NCBI RefSeq assembly: GCF_000382125.1
Contig: NZ_KB907547.1
Span: forward strand, 620,001-684,000
Origin: Eudoraea adriatica DSM 19308
GTDB lineage: Bacteria > Bacteroidota > Bacteroidia > Flavobacteriales > Flavobacteriaceae
DNA: 64,000 nt
Direction: 5' to 3'
This document shows, one piece after another, positions 7,850-17,548 of the stretch (within the stretch, counting starts at the first letter, position 1; every line of letters starts with the position of its first letter). A program made the position numbers and the translations under genes. The notes beneath the pieces are model-generated. The model was not told the DNA's origin and searched no databases. It saw nothing but the letters and a program-made list of their open reading frames with translations.

Positions 7850-9427
7850 ATGAAAAAAATTCTTCTATACTTCAGCACCATCATGATGATGGTACTCCTT
7901 TTTAATTGTGGCGACAATCAACCCTCTTCTGATGAAAAAGCGGTAAAAAAAGTCCGGGATATGTTTGGGCATTATATACCAAGGGGGTTAACCAAAACTA
8001 CCGATGGCCTTAGTCCCGGCTATGTGATGTTTTCCGCTCCTAATTCGCCTTACACATACCTGGTGAACAGAAAAGGAGAGGTGGTTCACCAATGGAAGGG
8101 AAATTATGGGGCATTCAACGCATATCTAATGGATGATGGTTCTATTTTACTGGCTGCCGAGGATCCGGATTTTCCTGTCTTTGGCTTTGGTGGCCCTTAT
8201 GGCCGGATTCAAAAAATTAGCTGGGATGGAAAAATGTTGTGGGATTTTGAATACGCCGATGAAAAACAAATTCTGCACCATGATTTTGCTATTTTACCCA
8301 ATGGAAACATCCTTGCGATTGCCTATGTAGCCACCTCATTTGAAGAAGCAATAGCTGACGGCAGGAAGCCTGAAATGATGCCAAAATCAGGGCCCTGGCT
8401 CGAGAAAATTATAGAAATTGAACCTCAGGGACCACGGGGGGGTAACATTGTCTGGGAGTGGCATGTATCAGATCATTTAATCCAGGACTATGATAAAAGC
8501 AAGCCAAATTATGGTAATCCGGCCGAACATCCGGAATTGTTGGATTTTAATTTAGGAATGCCCATACCTCCGCCAATAAGCCAGGACAGCCTGGATGTCA
8601 TGAAAGCCATGGGTATGGCCGAAAGAAATCAGACTACAGATAATATGGGGTCGGACATTTTTCACTTCAACGCCATAAATTACAATCCGGAACTGGATCA
8701 GATCGTATTTAGCTCACCTTTTTTAAGCGAGATTTTTATTATTGACCACAGTACAACTACCGAGGAGGCGGCCGCTCATAAAGGAGGGAAATACGGGAAA
8801 GGTGGTGATTTCCTTTACCGCTGGGGAAACCCCGGCAACTATCAAAGAGGGGATTCTACAAACCGGCGGTTATTCGGGCAACATGATGTTAGATGGATAG
8901 AACCCGGAAAGCCGGGTGCCGGTAATCTGACGCTATTCAACAATCATCCTCCGGGAGATTTTGACTTTAATGAGAGGAATGCTGATTCTCTCAATTATTC
9001 TACAGTTCTCGAGATTACCACGCCAATTGAAGAAAATGGTAATTATACCATGATTGATGGTCAGTCCTTTGGCCCTGAACAACCCACCTGGTCTTATATA
9101 GCCCCGGATACACTGTCTTTTTACAGCAGCTATATTTCCGGTGCTCACAGAATGGAGAATGGCAATACATTTATAAATGAGGGGGCTAAGGGCCGCTTTT
9201 TTGAGGTAACACCGGAAAAAGAAATTGTATGGGAATACCTTAATCCCTATAGGGGGGAGATTCGCCAAAACAACGGTGAGCCAAAAAATCCAATGCCCGA
9301 TCCTTATTTTGAATTTCGTGCCACGTTTATTCCTGCAGATCATCCCGCTTTGCAGGGTAAGGAACTATTACCAATAGATCCTCAACCTGAACCATTTGTG
9401 TTGCCCCGGCCAAAAAAGGAAAAATAA
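7850..9427 (+). CDS. Aryl-sulfate sulfotransferase family lipoprotein, copy 2
   Basis: Paralogue of the gene at 5797 with the same organisation: lipobox (LLFNC), then HYIPRGLTKTTDGLSPGY, a beta-propeller with GRIQKISWDGKMLWDFEY, HHDFAILPNGNIL, FGQHDVRW, SGAHRMENGNTFINEG and GRFFEVTPEKEIVWEY, and a Pro-containing tail ending PRPKKEK. Differences are concentrated in a loop that is longer here (around residue 365, NNHPPGDFDFNERNAD). Expected to act at the outer membrane or cell surface on phenolic sulfates, by family analogy. Immediately after its TAA the same reading frame continues into a histidine kinase remnant (9428-9919), which marks an old junction. Confidence 0.85.
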   Translation: MKKILLYFSTIMMMVLLFNCGDNQPSSDEKAVKKVRDMFGHYIPRGLTKTTDGLSPGYVMFSAPNSPYTYLVNRKGEVVHQWKGNYGAFNAYLMDDGSILLAAEDPDFPVFGFGGPYGRIQKISWDGKMLWDFEYADEKQILHHDFAILPNGNILAIAYVATSFEEAIADGRKPEMMPKSGPWLEKIIEIEPQGPRGGNIVWEWHVSDHLIQDYDKSKPNYGNPAEHPELLDFNLGMPIPPPISQDSLDVMKAMGMAERNQTTDNMGSDIFHFNAINYNPELDQIVFSSPFLSEIFIIDHSTTTEEAAAHKGGKYGKGGDFLYRWGNPGNYQRGDSTNRRLFGQHDVRWIEPGKPGAGNLTLFNNHPPGDFDFNERNADSLNYSTVLEITTPIEENGNYTMIDGQSFGPEQPTWSYIAPDTLSFYSSYISGAHRMENGNTFINEGAKGRFFEVTPEKEIVWEYLNPYRGEIRQNNGEPKNPMPDPYFEFRATFIPADHPALQGKELLPIDPQPEPFVLPRPKKEK

Positions 9428-9919
9428 GCCTGGCTCCAGAACTTTTACCGTAGTTTTCTCAATTTACCTCCTCCCGACAAAGCATTGATCCCTGCCAAAA
9501 AAATGATAGACAAAGTAAAGGTACTATTGGAGCAGGAGAATCATAATGGAAGAATTACCATAGAGACCATTATAGACCCTGAGGAAATGGAACTTTATAT
9601 TGATGAAAAACAAATTTCACAGGTCTTGATAAATTTAGGTAAAAACGCAGCTCAGTCTCGGGGCAAACAGGAAAACGGACGTATTAAAATCACCACGGCA
9701 ACAGGCACAAAAGGAAAGAAATACATAGAAGTATGGGACAATGGCCCCGGCATTCCACCAGAATTAATAGACGAAATTTTTGTCCCTTTTTTTACTACCA
9801 AAAATTCAGGTACCGGCATAGGGCTGAGCTTGTCAAGGCAAATTATGCATTTGCACGGGGGGAACTTAAAAGTGCACTCTGTTCAGTCTGAATATACCTC
9901 TTTTGAATTGTCTTTTTGA
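9428..9919 (+). pseudogene. Histidine kinase ATPase-domain fragment (5' end missing)
   Basis: The frame encodes the HATPase_c end of a NtrB-type sensor kinase: N box NLGKNAAQS, G1 DNGPGIPPE, F box FVPFFTTK, G2 GTGIGLSLS, then IMHLHGG. Directly upstream, still in frame, comes NFYRSFLNLPPPDKALIPAKK. This matches the linker that in this kinase group follows the phospho-acceptor helices. Reading back, the frame meets the stop codon of the ASST gene at 9425-9427, with no sensor domain, no H box and no good start; TTG at 9485 is the only early candidate. It is best read as a truncated gene joined to the ASST stop. A standalone ATPase (anti-sigma-like) protein of 144 residues is less likely. Confidence 0.75.
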
Positions 9920-10082
9920 GAAAATGGCATGTGCATTTTAATCGAATGTGCTGTTTGTTTTATTATTAAAGATAAAGGTGTTTTTAGCTATTTGCCATAA
10001 TTCTTTCCCTTGCGTTAAACAAGCCCTGCTTCCGCATATTCAAATTCTTTTATATATTTAGAGAATTCAGTGATTCAGGACT

Positions 10083-11498
10083 ATGACCAACCGTTTAGGA
10101 ATTATTGTGATTTGTACCCTCTTGCTGATTGGCTGCCAGACAAAAAAGCCGGACTTAAAAGAGGTAATAGAAATCAGAGACTTCAATGAAATAGTAAAGG
10201 ATGGTAAACTCCGGGTCCTTATTGCTTATAGTGCTACGAGTTATTTTCTGTATCGTGGTCAAACCATGGGTTATGAATACGAATTACTAAAACGGCTTGC
10301 TAAAAACTTAAACCTTGAACTGGATTTAATAGTATCCAGAAATCTGGATGAGATGTTGGATGAGCTTAAAAATGGAAATGTAGACCTTGTAGCTCATGGT
10401 CTGGCAGTTACCCAGGAAAGAAAAGAAGAAGTTTCTTTCGTAGATTATTTATACCTCACCAAACAGGTATTGGTACAAAGAAAACCGGATAACTGGCGCG
10501 ATTTAACTCTTGATAATATTAAGGAAGCTATAGTACAGGACCCTATAGAACTTATAGGAGATACTGTTAGTGTGAGAAAAAATTCCTCTTATTTTAAGCG
10601 ACTCCTGAATTTATCAAAGGAAATAGGAGGGGATATCGTCATAGATTCCCTTGAGGGAGCCCTATCCACTGATGAAATTATAAAACAGGTAGTGGACAAA
10701 AAAATTAAATACACTGTGGCGGACGGAAACCTGGCCGGAATACACGCCTCACAGTACCCTATATTGGATATTAGTGTACCCCTGAGTTTTTCACAGCGAA
10801 TAGCCTGGGCAGTTAGAAAGGAATCCCCGGTATTGTTGGAAGCTATTAATAACTGGATAAAAGAAGAAAAAAAGACCCCTGATTATTATGTGATATACAG
10901 CAAATATTTTGAGTATAAAAGAAGCTTTAAGAGGAGGGTAAAAAGTGAATTTTACAGTTTAAATAATAATCAGATTAGTGCGTATGACAGGCTAATCAAA
11001 GAATATGCGCAGGAATTAGGATGGGATTGGCGTCTGTTGGCTTCATTAGTATACCAGGAATCGCAATTTGAACCAAGCGACAGTTCGTGGGCAGGAGCTA
11101 AGGGCTTAATGCAGATGATGCCGGCCACCGCAGAGGAGCTTGGGATTAAAGACCTGGGGGACCCCGTGGAGAGTTTACGAGGAGGCACTGCCTATCTGCG
11201 AAATCTTTACGGCAATTTTGCGATGATAGAAGATTCTGTACAAAGGATAAAATTTACGATGGCTTCCTACAATTGTGGTTATCAGCATGTTAAAGATGCT
11301 CAAAGTCTTGCAGAAATTCGTGGCCTTGACAAATACACCTGGGATGATAACGTAGATAAAATGATTTTGGCGCTTAGTGATCCCCAACATTACAACCATA
11401 AGGCTGTTCAGTATGGATATGTTCGCGGTGCAGAACCTTATGATTACGTAATGCAGATATTTAACAGGTACAAACTTTATGCTTCTTTAGTAGACTAA
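10083..11498 (+). CDS. mltF: MltF-like membrane-bound lytic transglycosylase
   Basis: The 471-residue lipoprotein (lipobox LLIGC about residue 18) has two domains. Residues ~40-275 form a periplasmic substrate-binding (SBP_bac_3) domain (KLRVLIAYSATSYFLY, GYEYELLKRLAKNL, NVDLVAHGLAVTQERK). Residues ~300-460 form an SLT/goose-lysozyme transglycosylase domain with the catalytic Glu in LVYQESQFEP, followed by GAKGLMQMMPATAEELG and ASYNCG. MltF cleaves peptidoglycan between MurNAc and GlcNAc to form 1,6-anhydro-MurNAc. The SBP domain is thought to regulate activity by binding muropeptides. Monocistronic in appearance. Confidence 0.9.
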   Translation: MTNRLGIIVICTLLLIGCQTKKPDLKEVIEIRDFNEIVKDGKLRVLIAYSATSYFLYRGQTMGYEYELLKRLAKNLNLELDLIVSRNLDEMLDELKNGNVDLVAHGLAVTQERKEEVSFVDYLYLTKQVLVQRKPDNWRDLTLDNIKEAIVQDPIELIGDTVSVRKNSSYFKRLLNLSKEIGGDIVIDSLEGALSTDEIIKQVVDKKIKYTVADGNLAGIHASQYPILDISVPLSFSQRIAWAVRKESPVLLEAINNWIKEEKKTPDYYVIYSKYFEYKRSFKRRVKSEFYSLNNNQISAYDRLIKEYAQELGWDWRLLASLVYQESQFEPSDSSWAGAKGLMQMMPATAEELGIKDLGDPVESLRGGTAYLRNLYGNFAMIEDSVQRIKFTMASYNCGYQHVKDAQSLAEIRGLDKYTWDDNVDKMILALSDPQHYNHKAVQYGYVRGAEPYDYVMQIFNRYKLYASLVD

Positions 11499-11573
11499 TA
11501 CTAAATATCCTCAAGCTCTATCCTAAAAAATGTTTTTCTTTGTTACTCAATAATCTTTATGCTGTTTTGAACT

Positions 11574-13253
11574 ATGAAACAAATTTGCCTCTTATTCGGT
11601 TTTCTTATATTATTAAGCACTTCCTCCTTATTTGCACAGCAAAAACCCAAACTAATTTTACAAATCACGATAGATCAACTCCGTGCAGACCTTCCCATGA
11701 AGGTTTATGACAGACTTCCTGCCGGCGGTTTTAAAACCCTTTACGAACAAGGTATCGTGTATGAAAATGCATATCATCGGCATGCCAACACCGAAACTGT
11801 TGTGGGGCATGCTACCCTGGCCACTGGTGCAGATCCTTCTGCACATGGCATGATTGGCAACATCTGGTTCGATACGGAAACAAAGCAAACCGTATATAAT
11901 GTTCAGGATGTGAACTATCCCCTTTTAGGAGCCGGTGGAGGCGTTGACAAAAAAACTGAAATAGATCCAACGCAGGCCGCGGCTACTACAGACGGAAGAT
12001 CTCCAATGGCAATTCTGGGCACCACCTTCAGTGATGAACTGGCCCTGTTTACTAATGGAGAGGCCAAAATATTTGCAGTCTCGGTAAAGGATCGCGGTGC
12101 AATAACACTGGCCGGCCACGCCGGAAAAGCATTCTGGTTTAGCAAAGCAAAGGGCGAATTTGTGACCAGCACTTATTATTTTGAAGACTATCCTGATTGG
12201 GTAAAAAACTGGAACAGCCAGAAGAAAATCCAAGCCTATCTTAATACAAGCTGGGAACTGATGCATGATAAAGACAATTACACCTATGGCGAAGCAGATG
12301 ATATGCCCTGGGAGACAAAATTTCCGGGTTACGGCATAGTTTTTCCCCACCCCTTTGGAGAGATGAGCAAGTATTTCACAACCTTTCTAACCTTGAGCCC
12401 GGTAGGTGATGAACTGACATTAGATTTTGCCAAAACCCTTATTGAGGCAGAAAATATCGGTGCTGATACTATTACGGATTATCTCTCCATAAGTTTTTCA
12501 TCTACGGATTATGTGGGTCATGTCTTCGGTCCTTCAAGTCTTGAGAGTGAAGATAATCTCTTTAGATTGGACCGGACTCTTGCTAATCTGCTAGCCTATA
12601 TTGATGAGAAAGTTGGGCTGGAGAATACACTTATCGTGCTATCTGCAGACCATGGAGGAGTAGATGCCCCCGGGCATATGCAAAAATTTGGGATCGATGC
12701 GGGGTATTTTGACATAGATGCTATAGATACCCTGGCCATAAAAAAAGTGCTGCAGGAAGAATTTAAAATTACCGACAAATTGGTGTCAGGCTATTTTCAC
12801 CCTTATGTGTATTTAGACAAACAGGCAATTGGCAGGAATAATCTGGATATTGACGCCGTTTCACGTGTTCTGGCTGCTGAACTGAGAAAAGAAAAGGGCA
12901 TTTCCAATGCCATTGCTTCTGCTGATCTCCTGGAGGGAAATATAGCCAATACGGCGTTGAATACTTCTGTATTGCGAAATTATAATCCGAGGAGATCCGG
13001 GGAAATCTATCTTGTATTTGAACCTTATTGGTTTATCAACGATTTTGATGGGTTAACCGTGGCTACAACACATGGTTCTCCCTGGAAATATGATCAGCAC
13101 GTACCCGTAATCTTTATTGGTAATGGTTTGGAAGCCGCTAAAATCTATAGACGTATAGAGACCGTGGATGTTGCTTCAACCTTGTCGCATTATCTTAATA
13201 TAAAGATTCCTTCTGGAGCTTCGGGCGCTGCATTGAAGGAAGTGTTGGAGTGA
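11574..13253 (+). CDS. PafA-like alkaline phosphatase / nucleotide pyrophosphatase family
   Basis: The 559-residue enzyme has a signal peptide (cleavage after LFAQ) and an alkaline phosphatase superfamily fold. Metal-binding and catalytic positions are visible: Asp in ITIDQLRAD, the nucleophile region HANTETVVGHATLATG, Asn in MIGNIWFD, Lys and Arg in SVKDRGAITLAGHAG, Asp/His in STDYVGHVFGP, SADHGG, and His in TTHGSPWKYDQHVPV. The N...K-x-R set is what distinguishes PafA-type phosphate-irrepressible monoesterases in Flavobacteria. It probably releases phosphate from monoesters in the periplasm. Confidence 0.88.
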   Translation: MKQICLLFGFLILLSTSSLFAQQKPKLILQITIDQLRADLPMKVYDRLPAGGFKTLYEQGIVYENAYHRHANTETVVGHATLATGADPSAHGMIGNIWFDTETKQTVYNVQDVNYPLLGAGGGVDKKTEIDPTQAAATTDGRSPMAILGTTFSDELALFTNGEAKIFAVSVKDRGAITLAGHAGKAFWFSKAKGEFVTSTYYFEDYPDWVKNWNSQKKIQAYLNTSWELMHDKDNYTYGEADDMPWETKFPGYGIVFPHPFGEMSKYFTTFLTLSPVGDELTLDFAKTLIEAENIGADTITDYLSISFSSTDYVGHVFGPSSLESEDNLFRLDRTLANLLAYIDEKVGLENTLIVLSADHGGVDAPGHMQKFGIDAGYFDIDAIDTLAIKKVLQEEFKITDKLVSGYFHPYVYLDKQAIGRNNLDIDAVSRVLAAELRKEKGISNAIASADLLEGNIANTALNTSVLRNYNPRRSGEIYLVFEPYWFINDFDGLTVATTHGSPWKYDQHVPVIFIGNGLEAAKIYRRIETVDVASTLSHYLNIKIPSGASGAALKEVLE

Positions 13254-13296
13254 TTAAATTTCCACCATTTTAAGTTTTTACCAGTTCCTTAATTGG

Positions 13297-13941
13297 TTAT
13301 TCTTCATACTGGTACAAATCGGCCAGTTTATAGATTAGAAAATCAATAATGTTCTCTTCACTTTCGCCATCTAAAAACATTTTATAAGCCGCATCGGCTT
13401 GTTCCTCTTTAAAAAAATCTAAATCATCTGAGCCATATTCATTAAATGCATTCCAGGACTTAAGACCATCGAGTATTTCCCTGTGGGCAATATATCTTTT
13501 CCTTGCAAGTTCCAGGTTTTTCTTGTAGTCCTTGTTATTGCGATTTTCCAATTCTGCTTTTTGAGAACTTAATCTTAAATAGTCTTGCTCAATTCTCGCA
13601 TCGGCTTCTTCTGCCTCTGCTATAATCTTAAAATAAGCCCTGGAAATTAACGAAGCATACTTTTCGTCAAAAGAAGCGCCCATGCCGGTTTCCAAATAAT
13701 TATCTCCTTTGAGTACCCCCGGGTCTTCTGTGCTTGAATAAAACTCTCTGGCATCATTCGAAGCAAATAGCCCCTCTTTCTGTAAAGATCTCTTCCAGGC
13801 TTCAGATTGTACGGTCTCTTTCCAAACCCTCCGGTATTCCCGCTTAAAATTGGTCTGTGATGAGGTACATCCCCCCATAATAAAAACCAAAAGAAGAAAA
13901 CCAATACCCGGAGTAACTTTATAAACTCCTGTTTTAATCAT
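13297..13941 (-). CDS. Lipoprotein of unknown function, paralogue of 57102-57719
   Basis: Start chosen at 13941, not 14022, because it gives a proper lipoprotein signal (LLLVFIMGGC, lipobox GGC), 214 residues in all. The mature protein is helical and charged, with a probable coiled coil in the middle (EQDYLRLSSQKAELENRNN). The C-terminal block LDGLKSWNAF-EYGSDDLDFF...AYKMFLDGES...IIDFLIYKLADLY is shared almost word for word with the protein at 57102. Function unknown. It ends the leftward group that includes the cyclase upstream (139 bases away) and faces the phosphatase gene. Confidence 0.8.
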   Translation of the reverse strand: MIKTGVYKVTPGIGFLLLVFIMGGCTSSQTNFKREYRRVWKETVQSEAWKRSLQKEGLFASNDAREFYSSTEDPGVLKGDNYLETGMGASFDEKYASLISRAYFKIIAEAEEADARIEQDYLRLSSQKAELENRNNKDYKKNLELARKRYIAHREILDGLKSWNAFNEYGSDDLDFFKEEQADAAYKMFLDGESEENIIDFLIYKLADLYQYEE

Positions 13942-14080
13942 AATAAGAAAAAACGTATTTATGCAGAGTAGATTAGTGAGAATACATGATATGGAAATGG
14001 GAAGGTTTAAAACCTTTGACAAGATAAGAAAGAATTATCTTCTCTCGTATAAAAATTCCATGAAGAACATCTTATTTCTG

Positions 14081-15946
14081 TTAAGCCATTTGAAGCTTTG
14101 GCTTTTTTACATAATACATCTTCATCATTCCCTTGTTTTTGACTTTCATTTTACCTCTGTATTCGCATTCAAATTCATCTTTTATCAATTCATAAGTGTT
14201 TTCAGAAACATTAATCTTTCCTGTTTCCGAATTCGTTTCCATACGGGCTGCAACATTTACGGTATCTCCCCAGATGTCATAAGCAAATTTTTGGGTGCCC
14301 ACTACTCCTGCAACCACGGGGCCAGTGTTAATCCCAATACGGATTTCATACGGCATTATATTAGTTTGATCCATGTTTTTAACTGCTTCGGTGATTTCAA
14401 TTATTTCAAAAGCTGCACGCACCATACTCAAAGCGTGATCTTCTTTATTCAAATGCAATCCACCGGTACACATATAGGCATCGCCCATGGTTTTAATCTT
14501 CTCCAGACCGTGCTTTTCCATAACTTCATCAAACCTCGAAAAATAATAATCCACACTTCTAACTAAGTTTTCCGGACTTAAATCAGCGGAGGAGCGGGTA
14601 AAATCTTTAAAGTCTGTAAATAAAACCGTGATAGATTCAAATTTTTTAGCTTCCACCTGGCCGGTTTCTTTTAATTCCTGGGCGGTTTCTTTAGGAAGGA
14701 TATTCAGCAACAGGGCGTCAGACCTGTTCTTTTCCTCCTCAATGATTGTATTGGTTTCTTTTACAAAACTATAGCGCTTGTAAAGAAAAAAGGCAAACAC
14801 AAAGATTACAACCAATGCCAGGGCAGTGGCGTAAATTATTATCTTTTGTCGTTTATCCTTTAACAATTGTATTTCGGACTCTTTCTGTAGAAGATCTACT
14901 TCAATCTGCTTCTGTGAAACTTCAAAATCTGCGCGTAAATTGGCCATTTCCTGTACCTTATCTATATTATTCAAGCTGTCTCTGTAAATGACATGGTTTT
15001 TGAAATACCTGAGGGATTCGGCAGTATTTCCCCTCTTCTCATAAAGTTCTGACAGCTTTAAATAGGCATCCCCTATTTGTTCTTTGAGTCCGTGTTGTTT
15101 TGCCAGGTCCAAACTTCTAAAGGCATAGGCGAAAGCTGTTTCCCATTGTTCCTGTTCCGCATAAATGTCAGACATATAAGTTAAATATACACTGATAGGG
15201 TAATAATGCCCGAGTTCTTCAAGCATTTCTGTAGCTTGTCCGATGTTTTTTTCAGCGATGTCATAATCTCCTTTTAAGGCATATGCAAGGCCTACATTAC
15301 CCATATTGTAAGCAATTCCCGGCTTATAATCTATAGCTCTGTATATATCTCCGGATTCCCTAAAAAACAACAGGGCAGAATCTGGTTTCGACAAACCAAG
15401 ATTGTACAAATCGCCAATATTTTCCATGGCACTGGCATATCCCACCGAATCATTTTCAGCTTTATGGATGGCGCTGGCCTCATTATAGTTGCGGATTGCA
15501 TTGTGATGATCATCCATGGCTGCGTAAACCGTCCCAATATTTATGTATAATATACCTAATTCGCGTTGTAGCTCTTCCTCCTCTGCCAGTTTTACGCCAT
15601 TAAAAAAACTTTCCAATGCCTGATTTAAGTCCCCTTTGAGGCGTAATGCAGTTCCTCTTTCCTGATATGCTCCAATAATATGGTGTGTGGAATCGGCTTC
15701 AATTGCCCTGCGCAGTAGTTCGCTGCTAAATTGCAGCGACTTATCCGGATCCGGGCTAAAGACAGCAAGGTCATAAAGTAATTTCAAACGGTCTTTTTCC
15801 TCAAATTGCCGGGAGTTGTATATCAATTCAAGACTGTCTGCGATATGCCTGTCCTGAGCATAGATGTAAGTGCCAAAAAAAAATAATCCGAATATTATAT
15901 AGGCTTTGCTATGGAATACTTTCCTAAAAATATTAAAATAAGCCAT
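14081..15946 (-). CDS. TPR-transmembrane class III adenylate cyclase, copy 1
   Basis: The 621-residue protein has a signal sequence, then a series of tetratricopeptide repeats (about residues 60-325, such as GTALRLKGDLNQALESFFNG and GNVGLAYALKGDYDIAEKN), a short coiled coil, one membrane helix (~369-388) and a cytoplasmic class III cyclase domain (~415-615). Catalytic residues are present: metal Asp in LFTDFKDF (~445) and MGDAYM (~489), and the transition-state Asn/Arg in DTVNVAARME. The base-specifying pair is Lys in EKIKTMG and Asp in YDIWGD, matching ATP, not GTP. The TPRs are predicted periplasmic, so they could sense an envelope partner and control cAMP synthesis. The gene lies 30 bases downstream of the small secreted protein gene at 15977-16453, an arrangement repeated at 21440-23757. 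Confidence 0.92.
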   Translation of the reverse strand: MAYFNIFRKVFHSKAYIIFGLFFFGTYIYAQDRHIADSLELIYNSRQFEEKDRLKLLYDLAVFSPDPDKSLQFSSELLRRAIEADSTHHIIGAYQERGTALRLKGDLNQALESFFNGVKLAEEEELQRELGILYINIGTVYAAMDDHHNAIRNYNEASAIHKAENDSVGYASAMENIGDLYNLGLSKPDSALLFFRESGDIYRAIDYKPGIAYNMGNVGLAYALKGDYDIAEKNIGQATEMLEELGHYYPISVYLTYMSDIYAEQEQWETAFAYAFRSLDLAKQHGLKEQIGDAYLKLSELYEKRGNTAESLRYFKNHVIYRDSLNNIDKVQEMANLRADFEVSQKQIEVDLLQKESEIQLLKDKRQKIIIYATALALVVIFVFAFFLYKRYSFVKETNTIIEEEKNRSDALLLNILPKETAQELKETGQVEAKKFESITVLFTDFKDFTRSSADLSPENLVRSVDYYFSRFDEVMEKHGLEKIKTMGDAYMCTGGLHLNKEDHALSMVRAAFEIIEITEAVKNMDQTNIMPYEIRIGINTGPVVAGVVGTQKFAYDIWGDTVNVAARMETNSETGKINVSENTYELIKDEFECEYRGKMKVKNKGMMKMYYVKKPKLQMA

Positions 15947-15976
15947 AGTTGAGGATAAGGAATAATTAATAGGGGT

Positions 15977-16453
15977 TTATCTATATGCCTTAATAACCGG
16001 ATCAATTAAAAATGTGCCTTCCTTACCTGCTACTTTAAACTCTAAACCATATTTTTCCATTAAATATGCTTTTTGTGTGCCAGGTCTGGTTTTAATTTTC
16101 GTGGCAACCAGTAATTGAGTAATTCCATTCCAGGAAAACGATTCGGGTTGTATTATACCCGTCTTTCTTTCAAAAATTCTATCTCCCGATATATGATTAA
16201 TCGAGGTGATTTCTACTACATCCGATGGGTCGCTAATAGAAACCGCATCCCAGATAATCCGATCTCTCTTTCTTACATGAGTTGTGTAATCTTCATTTGA
16301 AATGCCTGTGGGCTGTCCAAAATTGGCATTTGCCGCAATAGTGGCCTGTTCAATATTTGCAGTGTCTACATAAAGGGTTACAACGTGTAATTGGCCACAA
16401 GACACAAGGCTCATAACGGCCACTAAAATCAAAAGCAGATTGGTTGTTTTCAT
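15977..16453 (-). CDS. Small lipoprotein of a cyclase-linked family (member 1)
   Basis: The 158-residue lipoprotein (lipobox LVSC) shares a layout with the products at 23308 and 23964: H-x-VTLYVDT near the mature start, a mid-section with D-RIIWDAVS, then ITSINHISGDRIFE, and a terminal strand GTFLIDPVIKAYR. The predicted fold is an all-beta sandwich. It is the first gene of a likely two-gene operon with the TPR-cyclase at 14081 (30-base gap). I do not recognise a described family. By position it may be a periplasmic ligand or partner of the cyclase's TPR domain; that is inference. Confidence 0.75.
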   Translation of the reverse strand: MKTTNLLLILVAVMSLVSCGQLHVVTLYVDTANIEQATIAANANFGQPTGISNEDYTTHVRKRDRIIWDAVSISDPSDVVEITSINHISGDRIFERKTGIIQPESFSWNGITQLLVATKIKTRPGTQKAYLMEKYGLEFKVAGKEGTFLIDPVIKAYR

Positions 16454-16714
16454 AATGACTTTCTTTAAGTTAGTATATGGGGGAAATTTATTTGTCCTAC
16501 ATTCCGATACTGTTTAATTTCAATTCGGGATCTGTCGTAAATACCTTTGCCTCTTCTATTGGCTTAGCAAAGATGGCTCAAAAAGCTCCCCTTAATATAG
16601 TGAAATTAAGCGTATTAGTAAAATGACTTTGTACGAATGGCATAGAATCATGTCCGAAAGTAGTATTTTTCTTATCCCAGAGAAAAATAGAGATCCCTGG
16701 CGGGCCCGTATGCT

Positions 16715-17548
16715 TTAAATCTCTATCTCATGCCCCTGAACTGCAAGTTCAATAGGAAAATCATTGGTATGGGAATTCATAAAGCTAGTGAATATATCAG
16801 ATCTGTATTTGTCGGTATGCGCAGGATCGTGATGAAACATCACCAAACGTTTAGCCTTGGCCCTCTTAGCTAATTCGGCAGCAATTTCCAATGTACAATG
16901 CCCCCACCCTACTTTCTTTTTATATTCCTCGCAGCCAAATTGGGAATCGTGAATAAGCAAATCTGTCTTATTGCAGAGATCAAAACCAGAGATCCATTTA
17001 TCCTCTTTAAATAAGTGGGGTTTATTTAAAACGGGTTCATGATCCGGGATATAGGCAACGGATCTGGATCCCATCTGGATTCTATAGCCAACTGTTGGGC
17101 CGGGATGACAAACAAATTTGGCAGTTATTAAAAACTTCCCAAGCTTAAATGGTTCGTTTGGCAATTCGTGTATCACCAATTTGCTGGGGATATCCCTAAG
17201 CATTACAGGGAAAAGTGGTGGAGACAAAAATCTCTTCAATCTGTCTTTTAAAGGGTAGGAACTACCCCCGGGACCCCAAATATGTATTTCTTTGTTCGGA
17301 TCAAAAATAGGCTTAAAAAAACCCAGACCCTGAATATGATCCATATGTAGATGAGTCAACAAAATATCTATCCGGTCTGCACTACTATAGCTGTCAAAAT
17401 CTATTTCCAATATGCCCGTGCCTGCATCCAGAATTAATCTTTCATTAGCATCTATGATTTCAATACACGAGGTATTGCCTCCCAACTTCTGTGTCTCCTT
17501 TGAAGAGGTAGGGTATGCGCCTCTGGTTCCATGTAGTTTGATTCTCAT
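16715..17548 (-). CDS. MBL-fold metallohydrolase (phosphodiesterase-like)
   Basis: The 277-residue cytoplasmic protein has the metallo-beta-lactamase fold. It opens with LHGTRGAYP and GGNTSCIEI, then LILDAGTGILE, the zinc motif HLHMDH, a later His in FVCHPGPTVGYR, Asp/His in AYIPDHEPV, LLIHDSQF, and FHHDPAHTD. The G-T-R-G-x-x-P start is typical of the PhnP-like group that hydrolyses phosphodiesters, including cyclic ones. The start codon overlaps the end of the PAS-domain gene by 4 bases (ATGA), so translation is coupled. Being near an adenylate cyclase gene, a cyclic nucleotide phosphodiesterase role is a reasonable guess, not shown. Confidence 0.85.
   Translation of the reverse strand: MRIKLHGTRGAYPTSSKETQKLGGNTSCIEIIDANERLILDAGTGILEIDFDSYSSADRIDILLTHLHMDHIQGLGFFKPIFDPNKEIHIWGPGGSSYPLKDRLKRFLSPPLFPVMLRDIPSKLVIHELPNEPFKLGKFLITAKFVCHPGPTVGYRIQMGSRSVAYIPDHEPVLNKPHLFKEDKWISGFDLCNKTDLLIHDSQFGCEEYKKKVGWGHCTLEIAAELAKRAKAKRLVMFHHDPAHTDKYRSDIFTSFMNSHTNDFPIELAVQGHEIEI

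Noticed and set aside
8933-9343. 136-residue frame on the - strand
   Set aside because: Opposite strand of the second ASST gene, with no family features.
13961-14566. 201-residue frame on the + strand opposite the first cyclase
   Set aside because: It is a shadow of the conserved cyclase domain; a similar shadow occurs opposite the second cyclase at 21419-21715.
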